From Cyathus striatus (taxonomy: Eukaryota > Basidiomycota > Agaricomycetes > Agaricales > Nidulariaceae): a stretch of 64,000 nt of DNA. Shown here in pieces: positions 24,857 to 36,541 of this stretch. The translations under genes were made by a program, and so were the position numbers. The notes beneath the pieces are model-generated. The model made no database searches. It had not been told where the DNA came from and was given only the letters and a program-made list of their open reading frames with translations. Each line of letters starts with the position of its first letter. Within the stretch, counting starts at the first letter, position 1. The DNA lies in assembly GCA_025738555.1 (NCBI GenBank), contig JAOVFP010000018.1, forward strand, positions 2,294,001-2,358,000, read 5' to 3'.

Positions 24857-26038
24857 TCTGTTCTCTTTAAGCTAAGAAATAGATAAACAGCTCTCAGGCC
24901 TGCATTCCTTCTACTCATATTTTAGTAGAAGCATGTGTTCAAACACTGAAAGCAGACTCTAATATCAGCATGGGAGAATATGAATGATGATAAATTTCGT
25001 TTTGTCTGCTGCTTTTCCATTTAGAACATTTATCTTTGGTGCATTGATGAATGAAGCACACGTCAACATTCCATTCTCGCAGCCGGGATATGTACAATCA
25101 GATAATCGAGCAAAGTTGTTCGATTCCTGGAGCATTGGCATATTATCCTTGGTGTATGGTGGTCGGTGTATGATATGCTGTATTTTTATACGAAGTACTG
25201 ACTATACCGAGGAAATATGAATGAATGAACAACAAGAATGACTGTAACTGTGTCAACTCTTTCATCTTGATATCTGCTCACATGTCAACGTGAACCACTG
25301 GTTACATATTCCGCTCGATATTGAAGCCCATACCTCAAATTTAAAGTCCAGCAATAATACTTCAAATTCCATTCAATGTTCAAGCACCCAGCCTTGTCAT
25401 GGACATGTTGATATATGAGAATTTGGCGCTGTCGAGACATCTGCTTCCCTTTTAATCTTATCTATTCTGACGCCCTGTGCAATCCCACACAAGTTACATA
25501 GAAGTCTTGCAATATGCACTTAAAGTACCGCCTTATGGTCCAGCAGTTTGATTGAGCCTATGCTACCTAACGTCAGTAGCATCGGTTCAATCCTGTATGT
25601 GCTGGCATCTTGCGGGTAAGTTAAGAGATAATGCTGGCAGTGGGAACAATCTTTTTCTTTTCACTGTCAGCATCTGCGAAGAATATGCATATATATTTCA
25701 GTCAATTGTAACTATGAATACCCTCCTTCCATTTGTTGCAAATTCAATACGAATGTACAGTATTATGTTCTCACGAGCACTTAGTTGTCAATCTGGTTAT
25801 CCTTGCTCTAAACTGCTCTAAATTTTGCCAAGGCGACACCTACACATGATAATCTTTGTCAACGTTTAAAATTTCAACCTCGATGCTATGTAAGTTATAG
25901 ATAAGAATATCTCAACCGATGATAGGTGTTAAAGTATTTTTTAGGAACTTGGGTTTCGGGTAGACAGAGTATGCTCCAGTCAAAGGGCCAAACCATTGAC
26001 TGCACTAATAAGTACTCACATTCGAGCTGCCGTATGTA
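24857..26038. other. Intergenic, nothing recognised
   Basis: About 1.2 kb between two fold-back elements. Open frames (for example 24984-25220 and 25552-25821) show no conserved motifs. No RNA gene was found. Confidence 0.4.
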
Positions 26039-26044
26039 CACAGC

Positions 26045-28565
26045 TATGGAAAGTCTAACGACCACGCTCAAACACATCAATTATAATTGAGCTCCGGTGT
26101 CCGGCATCACGGCTTCTCGGTTAGATATTGCGATTTCGGTTTCAGTTTTTCAGTTTCGCTTAGTGTACTCAGGGTTACTTAAGCGAGATCTAAGGCTTTC
26201 AAACCGTACATTACAACTTGTACTGACCATTGAGCATTCTACTGTAATTTGTATTGCTAACTGAAGCGTGGTCGTCCGGTAAGTAGCTTTGAGCGCTTAA
26301 GCAATTATTTGGTTTGTTAAAATGTAATAAGAAATATACCTATACGAGCTTGAATATAATTACCCATGTACCAGATGAACCGAGGATGCGAGCAATACTA
26401 TACAGCACTCAATTGGAAGTCGGGCTGAGAGGTTGGGATCGAACTCGGGACCTGTTGAATGTAAGTGAGCTATATATATCATTTGCAGTTCAAGTCGCAG
26501 ACTTGCACTGGGCCAATCGTAGAGGAACAGCCTTTTTCTCTATTCGTCATGAAGTCACCCGGACTTCATGAGCACTTGTTGCAGACTGAATCCAGACCGA
26601 CTTTGTCCGCATCGTTCTTCCTCAATTCTGTGAGGTAGTGCTGACCTATCCTTGCGTCATTCAACTCAGTCTTCTCGTAGTCTAGTTTCCCAAATACGTG
26701 GGAGGCTTGTACAAAGAGGTTCTGCAGGGATTTGATAATCCGCATCCCTCGTCCTCCCGCGCCAGGTGCATTTCAAGTCCCCTTTCAGTTTGGCTCTTAA
26801 TTAACATGTGGTACCTTTACAACGATCAGCTTTTTCGCGTTACCCACCCTCCCACTCCTCGCATAATAATTACCTTACTTTTTATATATAAATTTACATA
26901 ACGTAGCCGCCTATTTCTATTTTTTCTTCATCCATTGTTTCTTTTCCATTCTCGCTTTTTCGTTTTGTTGTTTCGTACATGACCTTTCGCTAGTAGCTAC
27001 ATCTTCTACTCTTTTTCGTATGTTATTTTCCTACTGTACTTATTTATTGTTTGTGGCATCGATAACTAGTGCAATAGGATTCTCCTTGATGGTGTCAGCG
27101 CTTTGGCAAGCGCTCTTACCGACACCGCTACTCCTACACATTCCCTGGTGTGATCTCAATCAATTGGACAGTATTATTACGCTCGTCTAAAGTGTGAGCG
27201 ATAGCATCATCACAGGAAATATTATTTATTACCACCACATACAAAACTGCACAAGGAAAATAGTAAGCATAAAATTGAGAAAACAGAAACGGAGAGAAAA
27301 ATATAGGTCATATGAAAGAAAGAAGAAACGAAGAAAGAAGAAATAAAGGTTAAAGCCAGGAAAGTGGGAGGGTGGGTGCGAGCGAAAGCCAGTTGTCAAG
27401 ATACCTGTCTGGAGCCGGAGAATGAGGCAGTCAGTGATATGAATAGACATACAACAGCGACACATCAAACCTGGTGCAGGAGGACGAGGGATGCGGTATA
27501 ATCATGCCCTGCAGTCCTCTATGAACCAAATGGGGTGGAGTCCAGCACCAATTAGAAATACAGGATCCACACCGACTGAATAGAAATGATGCAGGGATTA
27601 AGTCAGCACTACTTCGCGAGGTCGAGGCAGAGTGATACTGACTCACCCGTTCTGGGCCTCTGAACATAACGGGCGCACATGACTAGAAAACCACTCCCAT
27701 ATGATTGGTCCAGTGCAATTCTTCGCCTTGAACTGCAATATATATCATACAGTATTATTAGTACTGCTGTATTTATATATTACTGAATGCGAAGTATATT
27801 CATGCAGAACAGAAACATTCTTACAGGGTATTTTTTAACTATAGAATGTAACGATGACATGAGAAAATGACACAATCAACAGGTCCCGAGTTCAATCTCC
27901 TCATCAGCCTGACTTCCAATCGATGCCTCCTTGACTGTGCACAACCTTACTCTCGGTAGCTCTCAGCTCTCAAGTCTTTTAATCTATTAATAATACCAGG
28001 AGACTGTGATTATACAATACCTAGGTGCTATCAAGTGCTCATATCGATGTAAATTATAGTATCACTTACATCCTCGGTTCATCTGGTGCACGAGCAATTA
28101 TATTGGAGCTCGTATATTATTTCTCATTGCATTTTAACAAACCAAATAATTGCATAAGTGCTCAAAGTTACTTACTGAGCGACCACGCTTCGGTTAGTAA
28201 TATAAATTACAGTAGAACACTCAATGGTCAGTATGAGTTGTAACGAGTAATTATATTGGAGCTCGTATAGGTATATTTCTTATTACATTTTAACAAACCA
28301 AATAATTGCTTAAGCGCTCAAAGCTACTTACCGGACGACCACGCTTCAGTTAGCAATACAAATTACAGTAGAATGCTCAATGGTCAGTACAAGTTGTAAT
28401 GTACGGTTTGAAAGCCTTAGATCTCGCTTAAGTAACCCTGAGTACACTAAGCGAAACTGAAAAACTGAAACCGAAATCGCAATATCTAACCGAGAAGCCG
28501 TGGTGCCGGACACCGGAGCCCAATTATAATTGATGCGTTTGAGCGTGGTCGTTAGACTTTCCATA
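26045..28565. mobile_element. Long-TIR fold-back element B (6-bp target duplication CACAGC)
   Basis: Begins TATGGAAAGTCTAACG, ends with its inverse, and is flanked by CACAGC at 26039-26044 and 28566-28571. The arms are long (about 0.4 kb outer arm) and further inverted pairs lie inside: GGGATCGAACTCGGGACCTG at 26435 against 27880, and CCGCATCCCTCGTCCTCC at 26741 against ~27480. The whole 2.5 kb could fold back on itself. No transposase is visible. Confidence 0.82.
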
Positions 28566-28571
28566 CACAGC

Positions 28572-29954
28572 TGAGAAACAATAACAATGGTTTCATATTG
28601 AAACTCAACCCTGAGTTAGTATCACACGGTATGTCTGGATATCAGCATAGTATTTATAAACAACATAACTAAAACACAAGAAAAAGTCTTCAAACAGGGA
28701 GATATCTCAATACAATCGAAACATTTATAACAACTAAGTCCGCGGCTGGTACTCTTGATCCTGAGGCCTGATCCCCAGTCAAAAGTTGGTCTAGTGATGT
28801 CGAGCGCCATCCAGTGGTATCGAGGACTAGATGTCACTCGATATCGCAATAAAATCTGGAATATAACGATTTTTTCGTGTAAGATCTGGGTATGTCGAGG
28901 CTGGACAAGTGCCAAGAATAAGTTGGATTTGCCAAGCTGCTAACTTCCTGGCAAATATAGCGATATCTAGTGCCGCTTTCATCTTATTCTAGCTGTATCT
29001 GGCGTTGTTGAAGCATTTCCGAGGGATTTGTACAGGTATAAGAATAAAATTAAAATCATGTAAGTATATTGGAAATTTATCTACTGGGGTACATTTGTCG
29101 GTATCCACACATCTAATGCTACATTACTACTATACTAGCCAAGCCCCACTACTTCAACTGACTTACTATGTGCGAGCCTCAACTTCATGCAACTGAACAG
29201 ACAGAAAGTAGTGTTAGCAATGGATTTCTGAAAATTAACTGAAACCATACCTTGCACATGTGCACACCCCGCTTCGCCGATCCACACAACCGAAATCTAA
29301 CAACCATCTTGTGGACCAACCATCAGAGGTAGAGCGCCGATGATGAATTGATTATGGACAAAAGTATTGCTGGGAGTCGAAGTTGAAGGCAGGAATATGG
29401 GGAAGTCGGATGGAGTCCTCGCTGGTCCCGAGTTCATTTACTAAATGAGTCAAAAATGATTACATGTCAAGATGAAAAGATACTATGCCACATACCTATG
29501 AAAGACCACTTCAAGATGTGTAGTATTGCTCGCAGATAGGTGAGGATAAGGTGAGGGAGGAATGAAAATGTGTCAGTTAAATTGTGTGAGGCGCGAGAAG
29601 TTGGTGGGAAGTTGGTGGGAACGAAAAGAAAGGGCCCGTCGTATGCTACGCGTAAGTGTTACAATTATATATGTAAGTGCAACTAATGGAAATGGGAAAT
29701 GAATGTCATAAGCGAAAGTTTATGATGGCACTCTCACAATCCAGTTTACCCCAGATATCGCTTGAAATGCCCAGATGCTGTTGAGAAAATGATTGAGAGA
29801 CGTCCCACTGTTTTGCATGTGTAATGCTGCCAAGACTTCATTTTGTGTCTCGGCAAAGTCCCCTAGATGTCCCTTGATAAAAACCTGGAAACTATATCTC
29901 GCACGATACAGCTTGATATCCCTAGGCCGATTTTTCACTGGGCCTGATCACCCA
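28572..29954. other. Intergenic, nothing recognised
   Basis: About 1.4 kb right of element B. Short frames only; no convincing gene, RNA or repeat seen. Confidence 0.4.
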
Positions 29955-30739
29955 TCATACAGACATCTTCACTTCATTGTTCACCGTGAGGGTGCTTTCT
30001 TGTACTAGGGACCTCGACGCGTGCAAGCAAACGAACAACAGAAACGTTACAAGTACAAAAGCAAGGTCTATTGCGCCTCCTACAGCCCCAGCACGGGCGG
30101 CATTTCCGATTGTTATGTTTCCTATCAAATTTTTCGTTGTGTGTTTTAGAACCGCTGTGCCAACCGCTCCAGATGGTGGAGGAAGGCAGGCAAGATAAAT
30201 AAAGTCATACACGCTGACCTTCCGTCCCGATGAAAATCTATTATCTTCTGGCTGTTCATGAGACTTTTGAAGATGCAGAACAACTCGATAAATCAAGTAC
30301 GGTGACCACAAAAATAGAATCCCAGCTATAACAATAACAGATCCAAGCGCACCAATCTTGGCGGCGGAGTGGTTGTCGGTGTATAAAGATGGAGTGTGCG
30401 CGCGTAGAACAGCATTTCCGATCAGCCTAGGATTTGATACATATTAATTTAGCGTTAGCAAGTTGGGTTCAAAAGGTCACTAACATCATTATAACACTGC
30501 TGAAGGCTCCTATTGTGAAACATAACACATTGGACACAGCAACAAAGATTGCAATTAAAACAGCTGTAAGAATCGTGGTGGAAATAGGGGCCAGTGAATC
30601 TGTATTAGAATTACTTATGTGGAAGATGTTAGTCTTTCAATTTAAAAGAAACATTATTTAGTTGCTTTATACTTACGTGGCTGTAACTGTTTGGATTTTC
30701 CACGTCGTCCGTGGATGCAGAAGGGGAGTTGTGAGACAT
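29955..30739 (-). CDS. Predicted four-TM membrane protein, unknown family
   Basis: Three exons join in frame: 30739-30673 (MSHNSPSASTDDVENPNSYS), 30599-30485 (STTILTAVLIAIFVAVSNVL, IGAFSSVIMM) and 30426-29955 (IGNAVLRAH, KIGALGSVIVIAGILFLW, IYLACLPPPSGAVGTAVL, GAIDLAFVLVTFLLFVCLHA), giving 217 aa. Donors GTATAA and GTTAGT and acceptors TACAG and CCTAG fit the local style. The polar N-terminus is followed by about four hydrophobic segments. Two internal stretches, IGNAVLR and IGN-TIGNAAR, suggest an internal repeat. There is no motif I can tie to a function. The length and clean frame argue for a real gene. Confidence 0.65.
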
Positions 30740-31059
30740 GTTGAAGGATAGAGAGTAAAGTTCAGTACTTGTCTTCTGCATTGTGGGGTAGAATGGGTAG
30801 TGTCCCAAACAACTGCCTTATATATACTTCAACAATTCTACAGTGGCTTTCTACGATGTTCAGGTATGTTCTATAACCTTATTGTATTCATTATATTGTC
30901 TAGTAATATTAGTTGGTAAAGGGGAATGTTTGATTTATGGCGCAACTCGGTATCCACATTATATTTTGTTGTGTTCTTGTATTCATGCGAGAAACGGTGG
31001 CGCATGGGACATAAGTATGCTATATTGTTGTTATATGTACACACTACGGGTGCTTGTAC

Positions 31060-31618
31060 TGTAGAGCAGGCAAAATGCCTGCGATGCGAAACGCGATATC
31101 TCGGACATCTGAAGACGTTCCAAATACGATTACGTAATCACGCATCACGCATCATTGATGTGTTCGTACGCATTCCGCTCGCGCTCTCTGTTCAATCACC
31201 ATCCCCGCTCGCTCGTTTCAATCTTTCCTCAAAATATACTTCTTCGTACACCGTCCCGACCATACCTATCCCCTGTGACACTCCGAGTTCTCATAATAGC
31301 TTTGACATCGGCACCGACACCAGACCCTGATGTTTGGAAAACTTGTCTCCTCGCAAACTTAACACATTGGACTATCTTACTGAGTTTCCTATTTATTTCT
31401 AATGTTTCACACTTTTCCTTTTACATCCTCCATCTGATATAATTACTCTTACTTATTTTAGATTTATTGGTTTTTCCAGTATATAAATCCCTGTAGTTAT
31501 TCTACAAAAATAAATCAATTTCCCTTCACCTTAGAACACCCCAGATCAGACGGATGTCTCGATCGACTCGTTTATTATTCTTTGTTTAGGTACACCCAAC
31601 CGACTAACCACCTCTTCA
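31060..31618 (+). mobile_element. Divergent solo LTR 6 (target duplication GTAC)
   Basis: Starts TGTAGAGCAGGCAAAATG, ends ACCTCTTCA, flanked by GTAC at 31056-31059 and 31619-31622. Only the ends and the general layout match LTRs 1-5; the interior has diverged and is shorter (559 bp). Confidence 0.8.
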
Positions 31619-31862
31619 GTACTCTACGTAAATCAAGTGCTTTGACCTTACGTCCTATAGTCCTACCTGCTAACTTTCGTTACTATCTCAGTACAACAGA
31701 TTTCACTTGTTATTCTCATGTGATTACAACCACAAAAGGGAAACTTGGGCTTAGTTTTGACGATGGTAATTCATTTCATTATTTCATAATGGTAACAATT
31801 GTATTATATTCTGAAACTCGTAGTATCAACGAGAATTATGACTCAACGCAACTCTTAATCGC

Positions 31863-32434
31863 TTAGACTGGAGTGCAGCCGAGTGCAACAAGACCATCTG
31901 TTCAACGACGATAGTTAGATCGTATTCATTTAATTTTATGTAATGTAAGAAACATACTAAACGAGTTGTCCGCGCAGCATACTAGCTGAGCAGCGCTGTC
32001 AATGGAATGGTCAGCTTATATCCCTATCTTTGAGAAGTTGAAAAACACTACCAGGGGTTCCCTCCAACGCCAACGGCAGAAATGGGAGAACATGTGACAC
32101 CAACCAGGCCGGAAACATCGGAAGCAGCGATACCCAGCAGGCCAAGCAGCTCAGAAACTTGTGGATCGGTGGCAGTGGAGAGGCTGTTGCAGCACAGAAA
32201 ATCGACTGTGGTACATATGGTGGAAGGAGGCCATCTGAATCCGGCGTCAGGATCAACCGTCCGGGGTGCTACAGTGTGTACATTTCCCTGCTGGAGAAAA
32301 AGTTTTATTCTTAAATATATACGAATAGAGAAACACACTATGGTAATATCAGGCGTGGCAGTTGGATGTGGTGATGACAGTACCAAAGGGATTATCTTGC
32401 AAAGGGCGAAAATCAATCCGTAGTGGGTATTCAT
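31863..32434 (-). CDS. Class I hydrophobin 1
   Basis: Small secreted amphipathic protein that self-assembles on hyphal and fruit-body surfaces. Exons 32434-32339, 32290-32052, 31995-31958 and 31897-31863 encode 135 aa. A hydrophobic N-terminus (MNTHYGLIFALC...) acts as signal peptide. The eight-cysteine pattern is complete: ICTTVDFLCC, then LLGLLGIAASDVSGLVGVTC, then NPCAAQLVCC, then GLVALGCTPV and the stop. An in-frame Met nine codons upstream (32461) is possible, but 32434 places the signal peptide first. A close paralogue lies at 33717-34295 in the same orientation. Confidence 0.92.
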
Positions 32435-32582
32435 ACTGAATGTGCGCCTACTACGGTTCAACGTTCAGGGTGGAAAGGAGAATTCTTTGAGAAATTCGAA
32501 GTACCTCGCGTAGATTATATATATCTCTTCTATGAGTTTGAAGATATAGGACTATAGTCGCATCGTGATGTCTTATGGGGCC

Positions 32583-32591
32583 CTTTATATA
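32583..32591 (-). promoter_or_regulatory. Likely TATA box of hydrophobin 1
   Basis: TATATAAAG on the minus strand, about 150 bp upstream of the start codon. A matching ATATAAAAGG sits at the same distance before the paralogue, inside an otherwise diverging upstream region. Confidence 0.55.
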
Positions 32592-33072
32592 ATCGGCCTC
32601 GCATCTTTTCATAACGCCTCTTAAAGAAGCAAGCGCTCCCACGACTACTGCGATACCACGATACAAGGAAATGATCACCGATCATCTCGAGAGCGAACAT
32701 TAAATGCATACGGCTGGACGAGGTAACCCTTGTAGCGGATATTATCTTACTACTATATGCATTCTTTTCACTCATTCTCATTGAATGTCACCGTTCGAAT
32801 TATGCAGTCATCTGAAACATTGGGCTGCAAATGAGGCACTTAGGACGTTATCAGAGGAAGTAGTATCAGCTTGAACTTGAATGTCAATCATGCGATAGTA
32901 ATACGACAGGGGCGTGAACTATCAATAAGGTACCTGAATCAGACAGATGCTGATGTACAGAAGTACATCGACAGCACTTACTATGGGAATCTTTCCTTGA
33001 AAGTCACTATAAATAAAAGTAGTCTCACTACTGTATCCATCAAATAAGCGTTTAATACCATTGTGCCACGCA

Positions 33073-33098
33073 GCTCCTTAGCCCAGTGGTACCGAGTA
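33073..33098 (+). pseudogene. tRNA-Thr 5' half relic
   Basis: GCTCCTTAGCCCAGTGGTA resembles the acceptor and D arm of the intact tRNA-Thr at 34924, and it lies at the equivalent place relative to the upstream hydrophobin duplicate. The D stem is broken and no matching 3' half (AAGGAGC, T arm) follows. Confidence 0.55.
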
Positions 33099-33716
33099 CA
33101 TTTGTCCTCCTCGTGTCCATAAAAGGGCCAATAATAAACAATTTTATCCAATCTCCAAGAAAAATGACAATACTTGTTGTTGGCCGACCTCTTCTCAACG
33201 TATATGACCGAGGCATACGAGGACTATCATCCGGTACTGGTGTTTCCTGGGGAAAGGTCTCACGATTTAGATGACGTAATCTGAGCATAGCTGCTAGTAG
33301 TTACTGCTACATCTTGATTCTTTACCTCGGAGTCGTGCCAATGTATTCATACTTTAGCCGCTAGCGTGCCGGTGTGGCGCTGAAACAACTTATTTAAGTT
33401 ATCCTTGTGCTAAATGAAATATTCTCCGGTGGTCTGCTACGGCCCGAGTACTATCTATTGTCTGCATAAAGTCGCTCGTGTGGGGTTTTTGTTACCAAAG
33501 AATGAAGTGATAGGAGATGGCACTTGTGACTAGTTGACTCTCCAGTCGTTTTGATAGTCGATGCATACGATTTTATTTTCCGTGAGATATAAGTCTTCAA
33601 GCATCAAGTGTACACACATTTGTCCGAGAGCAACAACTATTTGTCTATCTGTAACTCGTAGTGCCAAATTAAATGTACACTATAACACGACGCAGATTTG
33701 CTCTACTGAACTATAA

Positions 33717-34295
33717 TTAAACGCTGGTTGGAGTGCAGCCGAGTATAACGACACCATCTATAAACAACGATCATTAGCATGCGAGTGATGTAAGTTCCTA
33801 ATGACTGGACAATGGACATATATGAACATACTGTAAGAGTTGGTTGTGCAGCATGCGGGCTGAGCGGTACTGTTAATAAAATGATCAGCTTGTAGCCCTT
33901 AATTTGAAAAGTTGGATAGAACTAACCAGGAGCTGTCAATTGAAATGTGAGAACATGTAATGCCAACGAGGCCAGTAAACCCGGAGGAGTCGACTGAAGA
34001 GAGGCTGTTACAACACTGGAGATTTTCAGTGTTGCAGGTGGCGGAAGGAGGTGATGGACTAGGTGAAGACGAAGACAACGTAGACGTCGGTGCCCATCTG
34101 AATGCGGTATCTGCGTCAACTGTCCGAGGTGCTACGGTGTTTACCTTGCGCTGTTCAAGTTGTTAAACATATACTATTATACACAGAGAAACATACTACG
34201 ATTATATCAGCCGTAGAAGTTGGCTGTGGTGATGACAGAGCCAACGGAAGCATCTCAGTGCAAAGGGCAAAAATAAGGCTGTAGCAGTATTTCAT
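33717..34295 (-). CDS. Class I hydrophobin 2
   Basis: Paralogue of the gene at 31863, with four exons in the same pattern, about 133 aa. The signal peptide MKYCYSLIFALCTEMLPLAL starts at 34295. The eight cysteines are present: TCNTENLQCC, LVGITC, SSCTAQPACC and VILGCTPTSV. Compared with hydrophobin 1, the loop between the third and fourth cysteine is shortened and has lost the LLGLLG segment, and a Ser/Pro run has been gained before the first cysteine. Splice sites (GTATGT/ACAG, GTTAGT/ACAG, GTATGT/ATAG) are intact and no stop interrupts it, so it should be functional but may have altered assembly. Confidence 0.9.
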
Positions 34296-34440
34296 CCTGA
34301 ATATGCGCCTACGGTTCAACGAGGAATATTGAATGGAGAATACTCGGAGAAATTAGAACTACCTCGCTTAGTTAGATCTTATCTATCTCTTCTAGATATG
34401 ATATATGACGATGTAGAGTCATGCTGTGATACCTTCGAGG

Positions 34441-34450
34441 CCTTTTATAT
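34441..34450 (-). promoter_or_regulatory. Likely TATA box of hydrophobin 2
   Basis: ATATAAAAGG on the minus strand, about 150 bp before the start codon, matching the position in the paralogue. Confidence 0.5.
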
Positions 34451-34923
34451 GATTGGCCTCGTACCTTCTCATAACGCTTGAGCAAGAACCTATACCTTTT
34501 TCAGTGCTCATTTAATTCCAAAAAGTCAGCGCTCCCATTAATGCGATACTATGATACAAGGTAATGATCTGATTCATGCGCTAGGACGAGCAAACGGCGT
34601 AGCAGATATAATCATACCGCGCGCATTCTTTAACAACCTCCTTCCCTATGTGGCCTTTGAAATATGTAAGCATCTGAAACTTTAAGCTGAAAATCATCGG
34701 AAGTGTCAACTTAAATGGCAAATGTACAATAGCAATACGACATGGGCGTCATCGAATCAATAGGTACCTGAGTCAGACAGATGCTGATGTATATATGTAT
34801 GTATGTCGACAGCTCTTAGTATGGAAATCTTTCCTTGAAAGTCGCTATAAATATCGCAGAGCAGTAAATCCGGATACTTGTGTGGCGATATCAATTTGTA
34901 TGTAATACAAAAATTGTAAAGTA

Positions 34924-35051
34924 GCTCTTTTAGCTCAGTGGTAGAGCGCGCCACTCGTAATTTCATTATAGACTTTGCGTTGGGTTCTTTCAATACGAAG
35001 TTTATAGTGGGTGCCATGGTGAGGTCGGTTGTTCAATCCAGCCAAGGAGCA
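34924..35051 (+). tRNA. tRNA-Thr (anticodon CGT) with 56-nt intron
   Basis: Acceptor GCTCTTT pairs with AAGGAGC; D arm GCTC-AGTGGTA-GAGC; anticodon stem CGCCA (34949-34953) pairs with TGGTG (35017-35021). The loop reads CT-CGT-A, then a 56-nt intron (34960-35015), then A. The T arm is GGTTG-TTCAATC-CAGCC. Discriminator base A. The intron is long for a nuclear tRNA. All stems hold, with G-U wobbles only. Confidence 0.88.
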
Positions 35052-35057
35052 TTTTTT
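35052..35057 (+). terminator. Pol III terminator of tRNA-Thr
   Basis: Six T directly after the tRNA 3' end. Confidence 0.8.
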
Positions 35058-35307
35058 ATTGTTCTTTTTGTACAGTATGGTTGTAATAACGACATTGCTT
35101 TCTTGTATGAGTATGAGTTGCAACTATCAGTGGCGTTATATCTAGATTCAGATATGTTTAAACTACACTGATAACGTTCGATTACGATGCGATAGATTCT
35201 TTTGCACGCGGTTGTGCAGGTGTTCAAAATTCAAGTTTCTCATAGTTCGTACACATGAACGTTAAATACACTAATATGCCCTACATAATGGACTAGAGGC
35301 ATCCCTT

Positions 35308-36541
35308 TCACCTAAGATGAGGCACACTCCAGTCCACCCAATCCGAATCCACGAAGCCAAGTCCATCAGCGCCGTCAGTATGGACGATACTGGTATTCGT
35401 GTTTTGTCCCTTTAAGAATTTATTGATAAATGCGTCAAGATCTGGCTGCTCAGACGCTGGGAATGCACAATGATCGTGATTACCAACTTGCGATACCCCC
35501 ATCCCATCCGGAACGCCGAGCGCTTGCCAGATCTTGGTAGCAGTCTTCATGCATCCCCATACCGACTCGGGACCAAGCCAGTCGATACCAGTGTTATCGA
35601 TGACGAGCAAACCACGAGGAGCAACTAATCCTGCAAGCATGTGGTGGTCGAATGGAAGGAGCGAAGTGTCATTGACGAATTGGTCGAAGGCAACTGAGAA
35701 CCAGACATTCTCTTGCACGATTTCGGACGCGGTCTGGGTAACGATTCCGCTTGCGAGCATAGCATCCGAGATACGCCAACACCCAGCACCACCGGATCCA
35801 GATTCTTGCGGAATCGTGAGTGCAATGCGTGTATCGAGAGCTCCAGCTACGAGTGCACCCTTCCCATTGCGGGAACAACCTGTGACAGCAATTCTGTTAA
35901 GGTCGATATTTGTGCTTGGGGTCTTCTCGAGAACGTCGATGATACGACCAATACCCCACGCCCAAGCAGTCATAGATGACGCTGAATGATTAGATCCGAA
36001 GAGTTGGTAGAACTTCCCTTGTCCTCGACTGCTCTGATCGTTCTGCTGCGCCATATCGTTGTTGTTAAACGTAATGACCGCCACACCATCAGGTCGGGGA
36101 ATGCTGACGCCTCCAACACCGATAATGGCCGGGAAAGGAGGAGTACCAGTGGTAGGGAAGGAAACGGGGGCTTGGAATGAGATGGAATTGCCTGCGTGAG
36201 TGATGTTGATAGTGAGAGTGTCGTTGATAAAGGAACTCGTCATGATTTCTGGTTTCGGCGGTAGAGTTCCAAGCTCGAAGCGTTGGAACAACTGGTTAAT
36301 CTCCTCCCTGCGGCATTCCCACTGCTCCTTTGACACTACCCGTTCTTTCTTGTCAAAGAAGGTGAATGGGTCAGGGAGCTTGGTGTCCGAAGTAAATTTT
36401 GGGTTTTCAGGTAGCGATGAACATGATCGAGGAGCTGTAATTATAACGTGTCAGTCTAGTAAGACATCAATCTAGTAAGCTACCTTGTGCCAGAGCAGCG
36501 CTGGCAAGGGCCAGGCTCAAAAGTATCTGACTTGCAAACAT
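35308..36541 (-). CDS. 4-O-methyl-glucuronoyl methylesterase (CE15)
   Basis: Secreted esterase that cuts ester bonds between glucuronic acid of xylan and lignin alcohols. Two exons: 36541-36484 codes the signal peptide MFASQILLSLALASAALAQ, and 36434-35308 the mature enzyme; the intron is 49 nt. Total 394 aa, the usual size for a fungal CE15 catalytic domain without CBM1. Family blocks: PFTFFDKK, the nucleophile motif VTGCSRNGKGA, the acidic residue in PQESGSGGAG, PFDHHMLAGLVAPRGLL and the catalytic His in NHDHCAF. Several N-glycosylation sequons (NDT, NIT, NHS) occur. With the laccase at the window start it fits a lignocellulose decayer. No lesions; function is very likely. Confidence 0.96.

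Larger units (their letters stand above)
31863..34950. repeat. Tandem segmental duplication carrying hydrophobin and tRNA-Thr start
   Basis: The blocks 31863-33098 and 33717-34950 share gene, intron layout, TATA position and an upstream segment (CAGACAGATGCTGATGTA and TCTTTCCTTGAAAGTC followed by CTATAAATA). The unit spacing is about 1.86 kb. Similarity is patchy, so the event is old. Confidence 0.75.

Noticed and set aside
24984..25220. 78-codon frame as a small membrane protein
   Set aside because: No supporting motif, no paralogue in the window, and a location between mobile elements.
33073..33300. Functional second tRNA-Thr gene
   Set aside because: No pairing 3' acceptor, T arm or anticodon stem follows the 5' part and the D stem is broken.
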